Virus record (IMG/VR): IMGVR_UViG_3300047557_001727
Span: 1-26,046 of that record
Length of the DNA stretch: 26,046 bases
Reading direction: 5' to 3' (one strand)
Origin: a virus
In this document: positions 19,855 to 25,087 of the stretch, one piece after another
Layout: every line of letters starts with the position of its first letter
Numbering within the stretch: position 1 is the first letter of the stretch
The notes under the pieces: generated by a model
What the model saw: the letters and a program-made list of their open reading frames with translations, nothing else
What the model was told of the DNA's origin: nothing
The model's database searches: none
Position numbers and translations under genes: made by a program

Positions 19855-19960
19855 TGTGTAGTGATTTAAATACAAAACCCCCCACACTTTCAAAGATGAA
19901 CCCGGCAGGAACTACGCCGTCTTTTACTTGTGTGAGGGGTTTCGGTTTGAGATTTTTCAT
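19841..19960 (-). CDS. Small Pro/Gly-type ORF upstream of the DUF6291-like gene
   Basis: This 39-codon ORF (MKNLKPKPLTQVKDGVVPAG, then FIFESVGGFVFKSLHNGQG) starts at ATG 19960 and overlaps the next gene start by 14 bases. The GFV.....G pattern looks like a small folded domain rather than random sequence. It fills most of the gap between 19854 and 20019. A real short phage gene is more likely than not; function is unknown. Confidence 0.5.
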   Translation of the reverse strand: MKNLKPKPLTQVKDGVVPAGFIFESVGGFVFKSLHNGQG

Positions 19961-20005
19961 TGTTCCTTATTTCGGCAGGGGGTTCAGTCCTGATGTTCCG
20001 ATGTG

Positions 20006-20013
20006 CAAATATA
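20006..20013 (-). promoter_or_regulatory. -7-like element upstream of the 39-codon gene
   Basis: On the minus strand TATATTTG matches TAnnTTTG, but no TTG is at 19-21 bases upstream. It leaves a 45-base leader before the ATG at 19960. It may be a weak internal promoter. Confidence 0.35.
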
Positions 20014-20018
20014 CAACT

Positions 20019-20222
20019 TTATTCGTTATCTTTTTCGATTTGCTCAACTTTTCGCAAAATATCTTTTGCAAACATATAAGCCGTTTCAGCGTCAAACTGA
20101 ATTACAACGGACGCGGTGCTATCATCATTGATGCAGATTTCAACAAATGTCTTGTGAATTTGAATTTCTGCCCGTGTGCCATGCCCGTTGTCATCGTGAT
20201 AAATTACAACTTCTTCAATCAT
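20019..20222 (-). CDS. Small phage protein, unknown
   Basis: This 67-residue protein has a beta-rich start (MIEEVVIYHDDNGHGTRAEIQIHKTFVEICINDD) and a helix at the end (FAKDILRKVEQIEKDNE). The start at 20222 is chosen because it overlaps the end of the previous gene by 8 bases and because the extended frame to 20411 would translate sequence that belongs to that gene. No family is recognised. Confidence 0.6.
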   Translation of the reverse strand: MIEEVVIYHDDNGHGTRAEIQIHKTFVEICINDDSTASVVIQFDAETAYMFAKDILRKVEQIEKDNE

Positions 20223-20403
20223 TTTGAACCTCCATTTCTGCCCATTGTTGTTCATGTCTGTACTGGTCAAGACGCATGGCATTTGTCCAGCCTTGTTCCC
20301 ATTCCTGAAATTGTGGTGTGTGTTGGCGGTGGGGGTTGTCGCCATCGTGGAAGCCCTTACAAAATAAATTGTAGGCTTCTGCCCCTTGCATTTCGATTTC
20401 CAT
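20215..20403 (-). CDS. Rmf/CrpP-like small phage protein
   Basis: This 62-residue protein has EAYNLFCKGFHDGD...PQFQEWEQGWTNAM, resembling the A...G..AG...NPY......W..GW..A pattern of Rmf/CrpP-type small proteins. In cells such proteins bind ribosomes or modify drugs; the phage role is unknown. It is the first gene of the leftward early operon, with its ATG 5 bases after a near-consensus -7 box. Confidence 0.6.
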   Translation of the reverse strand: MEIEMQGAEAYNLFCKGFHDGDNPHRQHTPQFQEWEQGWTNAMRLDQYRHEQQWAEMEVQND

Positions 20404-20408
20404 GTGTG

Positions 20409-20439
20409 CAAATTAAGGTATAAAAAACTACACCTGCAA
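20409..20439 (-). promoter_or_regulatory. Leftward early promoter (divergent pair)
   Basis: On the minus strand TTG (20437-20439) and TTAATTTG (20409-20416; one mismatch to TAnnTTTG) are 20 bases apart. The -7 box ends 5 bases before the ATG at 20403. It faces away from the rightward promoter with -33 boxes 7 bases apart. Confidence 0.65.
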
Positions 20440-20446
20440 ATTTATT

Positions 20447-20478
20447 TTGCAAAAAAGATATTTTTTTTTATACCTTTG
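20447..20478 (+). promoter_or_regulatory. Rightward promoter of HNH-sigma operon (divergent pair)
   Basis: TTG at 20447-20449 and TACCTTTG at 20471-20478 are separated by 21 bases, both consensus. It shows that the open frame from the TTG at 20447 is not the gene start; translation should begin downstream, most likely at the GTG at 20483. Confidence 0.8.
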
Positions 20479-20482
20479 TGTC

Positions 20483-20740
20483 GTGCAAAAGCACACAAAA
20501 ATCTACTTGCGCCATTTTGGCTACGATGTAAGCGACTTCGTGCCCTGCGAGGTGTGCGGATGCCGGGCAGTAGATATTCACCACATTGAACCCCGGGGAA
20601 TGGGGGGCAGTAAAAAAGCAGATACCATTGACAACCTTATGGCATTGTGCCGTGAGTGCCACATCGAATACGGGGATAAAAAGCAGCACAAATTTCGGCT
20701 GCATATTTGCCACCAATTAAAGTTAAGTGAAGCGCGATGA
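20483..20740 (+). CDS. HNH-type endonuclease
   Basis: From GTG 20483 the product has 85 residues. PCEVCGCRAVDIHHIEPRG, then IDNLMALCRECHIEYGDKK, gives two CxxC pairs that bind zinc with the DIHHI...N...LC..CH core of HNH nucleases. Such genes occur in phages next to terminase or at the head of late operons, where they cut DNA for packaging or spread as homing elements. The GTG is only 4 bases after the -7 box, so the mRNA would be leaderless; the TTG at 20507 is an alternative start. Function as a nuclease is well supported. Confidence 0.85.
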   Translation: MQKHTKIYLRHFGYDVSDFVPCEVCGCRAVDIHHIEPRGMGGSKKADTIDNLMALCRECHIEYGDKKQHKFRLHICHQLKLSEAR

Positions 20741-21263
20741 AATTGTCCTGCAACTTTCGCAAGCGGACTGGCTGCGACAAGCAACGAAAAATATCGGTGG
20801 TCACCTTTCTGACGACTTGCTTCAAGAATTTTTTGTCGTTGTTTGTTCAAAGCCGGACGAAGAAATTGAACGCATCCATGCAGACGGGTATCTCTCATGG
20901 TGGTCCATCCGCATATTGGTTAGGCTATTCCACGGCAACGGCAAACAGAAATTTTACCGGGAGTTTAGAAAGCCATCGGACAGCCTGCCCGAACATCTTG
21001 ACGACCTTTCAGACGAGTATAACGAGGACGAGTATCAGCGGCAACTTTTGGCACTCAAACATGACGAGCAATTTTATGGGCGTGTGGCAAAGGATCACAA
21101 CCGCGCTGACTGGTATGTCCGAATTCTTTGGGAAATGTATAGCAAGAACCGGAGCATGAAACAAATCAGCAGGGATAGCGGGATAAACTTCCGAGAAATC
21201 CAAACCATAATCAACGCAATGAAAGACGAAATACGCAGACAATATGACAGACACACTAATTAA
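20727..21263 (+). CDS. Sigma-70-like phage transcription factor
   Basis: This 178-residue protein from a GTG overlapping the HNH gene has LSDDLLQEFFVVV (region-2-like), a WSIRILVRLF helix, and a C-terminal helix-turn-helix (EMYSKNRSMKQISRDSGINFREIQTIINAMKDEIRR) that resembles region 4. The layout is that of phage sigma-like proteins which redirect host RNA polymerase to late promoters. Non-consensus promoter positions in the left module would then be natural targets, but this is inference. A terminase small subunit is the alternative. Confidence 0.7.
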   Translation: MKRDEIVLQLSQADWLRQATKNIGGHLSDDLLQEFFVVVCSKPDEEIERIHADGYLSWWSIRILVRLFHGNGKQKFYREFRKPSDSLPEHLDDLSDEYNEDEYQRQLLALKHDEQFYGRVAKDHNRADWYVRILWEMYSKNRSMKQISRDSGINFREIQTIINAMKDEIRRQYDRHTN

Positions 21264-21501
21264 ATCAATCCTGATTGCCTGCACTTGCCTGCTGGCATCG
21301 CGGTACTTTTTCCCGCCCCTGATTTCATTTATCACCCGAAAGAACAGTTACTTCCGTAAATCAGTGAAGCCGTTTGAGTGTGCCTTTTGTTTGTCATGGT
21401 GGACAGCTCTGTGCTACTTCCTTTTTATTGGTGAACCCTGGGCTATCCCAGCAGCGGCTTTTTGTGCAATCGTAGCGGCTCAAATTGATAAAAAGTTATG
21501 A
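21244..21501 (+). CDS. Small membrane protein, DUF1360-like
   Basis: This 85-residue protein has hydrophobic stretches around residues 7-27 (KSILIACTCLLASRYFFPPLI) and after PFECAFCLSWWTALCYFLFIG, with the C..CLSWW motif reminiscent of DUF1360 and related small phage membrane proteins. It overlaps the sigma-like gene by 20 bases and the next gene by 4. It could act in superinfection control or lysis; unknown. Confidence 0.6.
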   Translation: MTDTLIKSILIACTCLLASRYFFPPLISFITRKNSYFRKSVKPFECAFCLSWWTALCYFLFIGEPWAIPAAAFCAIVAAQIDKKL

Positions 21502-21680
21502 AGTTAGGTTGGTGGCTTTGCGCGTCGGTGATTTGCTCTTATTTGTGCTTTGCTTATTTTCATGGACAAAATGTGTCCACTTGGCCGCAAAAGGTTGTGA
21601 TTGTTTGGTTGCTACTGACCGGGCTTTGTTGGCTCAATATTTTAATCGTTTCATACCTTGAACTTAAAAGAAGAACTTAA
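21498..21680 (+). CDS. Small two-TM membrane protein
   Basis: This 60-residue protein is hydrophobic at both ends (WWLCASVICSYLCFAYF; VVIVWLLLTGLCWLNILIV) with a short polar turn (HGQNVSTWPQK), so it is a two-helix membrane protein. It is coupled to the previous gene by an ATGA overlap and overlaps the next short gene. Function is unknown; holin or exclusion function is possible. Confidence 0.55.
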   Translation: MKLGWWLCASVICSYLCFAYFHGQNVSTWPQKVVIVWLLLTGLCWLNILIVSYLELKRRT

Positions 21681-21837
21681 ACCGCACCTTAATCAGCTTC
21701 ACCGCACCGGCACATTGAATTTGCCCCAAGAACTTTACAACCGGGTGCGCGACGAATACGAACGCAGGAACGGGCGCAAATTGCCCCCTTGTCCCACTTG
21801 CTTACAAGATTTTATTAAACAGATATGCAGAGAGTAA
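21658..21837 (+). CDS. Small phage protein with a CxxC near its end
   Basis: This ORF is too short for most callers: 59 residues from TTG 21658, overlapping the next gene by 13 bases. Sequence features are LNLPQELYNRVRDEYERRNG and KLPPCPTCLQDFIKQICRE, with three cysteines including CPTC. Similar small proteins with a CP.C near the C-terminus occur before terminase or modification genes in phages. A zinc-ribbon-like fragment is possible. The weak start is the main doubt. Confidence 0.55.
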   Translation: MNLKEELKPHLNQLHRTGTLNLPQELYNRVRDEYERRNGRKLPPCPTCLQDFIKQICRE

Positions 21838-22574
21838 AACATAGCGGCAACGCAGGGGATTTAATTTATTCACTTCCAGCCATGCGGGCAATCGGGCAAG
21901 ACATTGAACTTGTACTTGTTCCTAATGTCCCATTGCAGGCGAATATTCAGCACCCGAACAACGGAGTGCAACTCACAAACGGAATGTGCGATATGCTGCG
22001 CCCCTTGTTATTTGCAACGGGTTTCATTAAGTCCGTGCAAATTACTGAAACCCCAGAACGAATTGATTATGATTTTGATTTGTTCAGGAAATTCCACAAC
22101 TACACCGGACATATTAGCCAATGGTATTTTCACATTTACCCAAAATTGACCTGCGATTTATCCGAGCCGATTAAATTTAAGTGGACAGAGCAATTCAAAA
22201 CAGACCGCCCGATCATCTTGAACCGCACCGCCCGGTATCACAACCCCACTTTTGATTATTCAGTCCTTGCCCCATATCAGGATAAAATCACATTCGTAGG
22301 ATTGCCGCAGGAGTTCAAAGTTATATCCGCAAAACTGCCCGGCATCTCTTACAGCGAAGTGAAAGATTTTTGGCAACTTGCCGGGTACATTTCTAATTGT
22401 GAGTTATTCATCGGCAATCAATCTATGGCATACGCAATCGCAGAGGTTATGAAAACCCCCCGGATAGTTGAGGTATGCCCGTATGCAAATAATGTAATCC
22501 CGACCGGGGCAAATGGATATGGAGCGTTTACGGTGATGAACCTTATCCAAATAATGAAATACAAATATGGCTGA
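21825..22574 (+). CDS. GT9-like glycosyltransferase
   Basis: The product has 249 residues. The N-terminal KHSGNAGDLIYSLPAMRAIG and the C-terminal domain (PIILNRTARYHNP, ITFVGLPQEFK, ELFIGNQSMAYAIAEVMKTPRIVEVCP) match the GT-B folds of family 9 (heptosyl- and similar transferases): GD....LPAL at the start and a GN.S....AE.....P pocket near the end. Donor and acceptor cannot be read. It sits next to a methyltransferase and the ParB-Mom pair, so glycosylation of modified DNA is possible, but surface-glycan modification is equally likely. Confidence 0.75.
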   Translation: MQRVKHSGNAGDLIYSLPAMRAIGQDIELVLVPNVPLQANIQHPNNGVQLTNGMCDMLRPLLFATGFIKSVQITETPERIDYDFDLFRKFHNYTGHISQWYFHIYPKLTCDLSEPIKFKWTEQFKTDRPIILNRTARYHNPTFDYSVLAPYQDKITFVGLPQEFKVISAKLPGISYSEVKDFWQLAGYISNCELFIGNQSMAYAIAEVMKTPRIVEVCPYANNVIPTGANGYGAFTVMNLIQIMKYKYG

Positions 22575-23157
22575 AACACGCAAGGCACACCAGCGCAGAT
22601 TGAAGTCCGGATTTTATGACCGCTACATCAAAGGGCAGGGCATTGACATCGGATGCGGCAGGATAGACACGCACGATGGCTTAGACACGATTTCAACGAG
22701 CGATTGCATCCACCATGACAAAGACGATTGCGATGCAACCACAATGGACAAATACGCTGACAATACCTTTGATTATGTTTACGCTTCCCATGTCCTTGAA
22801 CATTTGGATGACCCGGTGACGGCAATACAAAACTGGCATCGCATCTGCAAACCGGGCGGCCATATCATTATGAGCATTCCGCACCGGGATTTGTACGAAC
22901 GCAAAAAGACATTGCCAAGCCGTTGGAATTTAGACCACCGATATTTCTATCTTCCATATTCTTGTGAGCCGCCCCATACTTTCAGCGTTGAGGGTATCCT
23001 GCTACAAACGGGCATCAAAGAATTTTGGGATATTCAGGTAATCGACACGGCAACAAATAAGGACAAACCCGAAGAACACAGCAACGGGGAGTTTAGCATC
23101 GAAGTAATAATAAAAAAAAATGAAGTGGGTAAAAATAAACGAAGTAAGGTACAATGA
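22567..23157 (+). CDS. SAM-dependent methyltransferase, class I
   Basis: This 196-residue protein has GIDIGCGRIDTHDGLD (motif I), then DATTMDKYADNTFDYVYASHVLEHLDDP (motifs II to IV) and WHRICKPGGHIIMSIPHRD, the type-11 methyltransferase pattern. The substrate is unknown; small molecules, sugars or protein are common for this family. The gene overlaps the glycosyltransferase by 8 bases and the ParB-like gene by 38 bases, so all are co-expressed. It might act on the sugar or the base made by its neighbours. Confidence 0.8.
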   Translation: MAETRKAHQRRLKSGFYDRYIKGQGIDIGCGRIDTHDGLDTISTSDCIHHDKDDCDATTMDKYADNTFDYVYASHVLEHLDDPVTAIQNWHRICKPGGHIIMSIPHRDLYERKKTLPSRWNLDHRYFYLPYSCEPPHTFSVEGILLQTGIKEFWDIQVIDTATNKDKPEEHSNGEFSIEVIIKKNEVGKNKRSKVQ

Positions 23158-23725
23158 TAAGAACCCCCGTGTTATCCGTGATGAGAAGTTCGCCAAATTA
23201 AAGCGGTCAATAATTGAGTTCCCGGAAATGCTTGAAAAACGCCCGCTGGTTTGCGTTACCCGTGATGACGGCAAACTCATGGTGCTGGGCGGCAATATGC
23301 GGTTAAAAGCCCTCAATGACATCGGGGCGGCAGAAGTACCCGTGATATTGGCAGACGATTGGACAGAAGAACAACGGGCGCAGTTCCTAATTAAGGACAA
23401 TGTGGGCTTCGGTGAGTGGGATTGGAACACCCTTGCAAACGAATGGGATGCGGAGCAGTTAGAAGCGTGGGGATTGGACTTGCCCGGTTTCAAAGTTGAT
23501 ACAGATGAGTTGGGAACTGAATTTAGTTTGCCCGATGGGGATAAAGCACCATTTCAGCAAATGACCTTCACATTGGCAGACGAACAAGCGGAGCAAATAA
23601 AAATGGCTATTTCGGATATAAAGCTAACCAATGAGTATAAATACTCGGAAACCTTTGGAAATGAAAACAGCAATGGCAATGCGCTATATTTAATCATAAT
23701 GCAATGGGCAGAGCAAAAGAAATAA
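23120..23725 (+). CDS. ParB/Srx-fold protein
   Basis: This 201-residue protein has KWVKINEVRYNDKNPRVIRD near the start, followed by LKRSIIEFPEMLEKRPLVC and DGKLMVLGGNMRLKALNDIG, the ParB N-terminal order NPR....L..SI..F......P.....G..V..G..RL.AL. This is not a chromosomal ParB (no HTH or dimer domain obvious). Phages often encode such ParB-like proteins next to Mom-type or other DNA-modification genes, where the fold may act as nucleotidase or DNA-binding ATPase. It overlaps the mom-like gene by 22 bases. Confidence 0.85.
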   Translation: MKWVKINEVRYNDKNPRVIRDEKFAKLKRSIIEFPEMLEKRPLVCVTRDDGKLMVLGGNMRLKALNDIGAAEVPVILADDWTEEQRAQFLIKDNVGFGEWDWNTLANEWDAEQLEAWGLDLPGFKVDTDELGTEFSLPDGDKAPFQQMTFTLADEQAEQIKMAISDIKLTNEYKYSETFGNENSNGNALYLIIMQWAEQKK

Positions 23726-24483
23726 TCGTTAAGGTTATCCCGGCAAAGATTGCCAATGAATTTGTAAAGCAGCACCATTACTCTGGCAAGGTTGCTCCTA
23801 ATTCAAAACTTCATTTCGGTGCATTTTTAGATAATAAATTACATGGAGTATTGAGTTTTGGGAGTCCATTAGATAAAAGCAAAGTAATAGGATTGGTTGA
23901 AAATACATTATGGAATGAAATGCTTGAACTGAATAGGATGGCTTTTGACGAATATTTGCCTAAATATTCAGAAAGCAGATGTTTATCAATTTGTTTTAAG
24001 TTGATAAAGAAAAACGCACCTCATATTAAATGGATATTAAGTTTTAGCGATGGAGTTCTTTGTGGAGATGGCACTATATACAGGGCAAGTGGATTTAAAC
24101 TTACCCAAATAAATGACAAAACCGAAAACTGGGAACTACCAAATAAGCAAGTAGTACAAGCGTGTACATTAAGGCAAAGCGGATATACAAGTTGGTTATT
24201 ACCATTTATAAGTAAACAAAAGTTTGACGAAATAAGGAACGGTTCGACAAGTTCAAAAAGAATTATGGAGTATATAGGAGCTAAAAAACTTAATGGAAAT
24301 CAACTTCGATATATTTATCTAATAGACAAAACCTGCAAAATAACCGTTCCTATTTTATCATTCAGCAAAATAGATGAGATGGGAGCAGGAATGTATAAGG
24401 GGCAAAAAATAACCCTGCAAGAACGCAGGGCTAATTTGAGCGGTGAGGTAGGCTCGAACTCCAATTCTAAACTGGAAGTTTAG
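23704..24483 (+). CDS. Mom-like DNA adenine modification protein
   Basis: The product has 259 residues with a GNAT-like fold: EFVKQHHYSGKVAPNSKLHFGAFLD and LHGVLSFG, WNEMLELNRMAFDEYLPKYSESRCLSI, and ILSFSDGVLCGDGTIYRASGF match the phage Mu Mom family, which makes methylcarbamoyl-adenine and blocks many restriction enzymes. The gene is AT-rich against its neighbours (18 G/C of 60 at 23881-23940, 32 of 60 at 25561-25620), which suggests recent transfer. Its last ~20 residues (RRANLSGEVGSNSNSKLEV) are read across an antisense tRNA gene, so the natural end may have been altered. Confidence 0.8.
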   Translation: MGRAKEIIVKVIPAKIANEFVKQHHYSGKVAPNSKLHFGAFLDNKLHGVLSFGSPLDKSKVIGLVENTLWNEMLELNRMAFDEYLPKYSESRCLSICFKLIKKNAPHIKWILSFSDGVLCGDGTIYRASGFKLTQINDKTENWELPNKQVVQACTLRQSGYTSWLLPFISKQKFDEIRNGSTSSKRIMEYIGAKKLNGNQLRYIYLIDKTCKITVPILSFSKIDEMGAGMYKGQKITLQERRANLSGEVGSNSNSKLEV

Positions 24484-24509
24484 CGTGTTACCAATTACAC
24501 TATCACCGC
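24439..24509 (-). tRNA. tRNA-Gly (anticodon UCC)
   Basis: On the minus strand GCGGTGA pairs with TCACCGC in the acceptor stem; D-stem GTGT/ACAC with loop AATTGGTA; anticodon stem CTAAA/TTTAG with a 7-base loop CTTCCAG reading UCC at positions 34-36. The T-loop TTCGAGC is normal, but its stem has G-A and T-C mismatches, so the T-arm is imperfect. No CCA is encoded. A consensus promoter stands just upstream. Total length is 71 bases. Confidence 0.85.
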
Positions 24510-24519
24510 TTGTATGCCA

Positions 24520-24549
24520 CAAAGATAATCAAAAAAAACAAATAAACAA
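24520..24549 (-). promoter_or_regulatory. Promoter of tRNA-Gly
   Basis: On the minus strand TTG (24547-24549) and TATCTTTG (24520-24527) are 19 bases apart, a perfect Bacteroidetes promoter. The -7 box ends 10 bases before the tRNA 5' end, as expected for a short 5' leader. Its presence makes the tRNA real and expressed against the surrounding plus operon. Confidence 0.85.
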
Positions 24550-24566
24550 ACAGCGAAACAACAGCG

Positions 24567-24953
24567 ATGCCAAACCCCGAAAATATACTACCCCACAAAA
24601 TGCAAAAGGGGCAGACACTAAACCCCAACGGGCGACCCAAAAAAATAGAAACAGTCCTGCGCGATTACTTCCTTGCCGAAGCGAATATCAAGTTGAGCAA
24701 ATCGCAGGTGGAAGACATCATAAAGAATGTGCTGTCCAAAACCCGTTCTGAACTTATGGAACTGGCAAAGAACGACGAACTGCCGTTTTGGATTAGCCTG
24801 ATTGCAAAGAAAGCGGCACGCGATTATGACAAGGGCAGCATTCACATTTTGGATGTGCTGTTTGACCGCGTTTATGGCAAGCCAAAGGAAACGGCTGATG
24901 TGAACCAGACTGTGCAGGGCAAAGTAGAAATAACCTTAGATTTAGGCAAATGA
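24567..24953 (+). CDS. DUF5681-like protein (small-terminase-like)
   Basis: This 128-residue protein starts with GQTLNPNGRPKK, the (GQ)...NP.GRPKG hallmark of DUF5681, followed by a helical region (VLRDYFLAEANIKLSKSQVEDIIKNVL) and an end VYGKPKETADVNQTVQ that is typical of the family before terminase large-subunit genes. It is a candidate DNA-recognition subunit for packaging. Here the next large gene is a glycosyltransferase, not a terminase, so the role is not settled. Confidence 0.7.
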   Translation: MPNPENILPHKMQKGQTLNPNGRPKKIETVLRDYFLAEANIKLSKSQVEDIIKNVLSKTRSELMELAKNDELPFWISLIAKKAARDYDKGSIHILDVLFDRVYGKPKETADVNQTVQGKVEITLDLGK

Positions 24954-25087
24954 CAATCAGAAGACAACGCAAAGTGCAATGGCGTAAGTACAACCGCAAA
25001 AAGTGGCATAAATTAAGCCTGATTGCAATATGCCTACAAAACAGAACTATGATGCAGTTATATAAAGCAATAAGGGGGTTAGAATGA
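24950..25087 (+). CDS. Small basic protein
   Basis: This 45-codon ORF (MTIRRQRKVQWRKYNRKKW, then HKLSLIAICLQNRTMMQLYK) overlaps the preceding stop by 4 bases and the next start by 4 bases, the perfect ATGA coupling that speaks for real translation. The highly basic first half suggests nucleic-acid binding. No family is recognised. It is too short for common gene callers. Confidence 0.55.
   Translation: MTIRRQRKVQWRKYNRKKWHKLSLIAICLQNRTMMQLYKAIRGLE

Noticed and set aside
20447-20482. TTG start at 20447 for the HNH gene
   Set aside because: This TTG is the -33 box of the rightward promoter, so it is upstream of transcription start.
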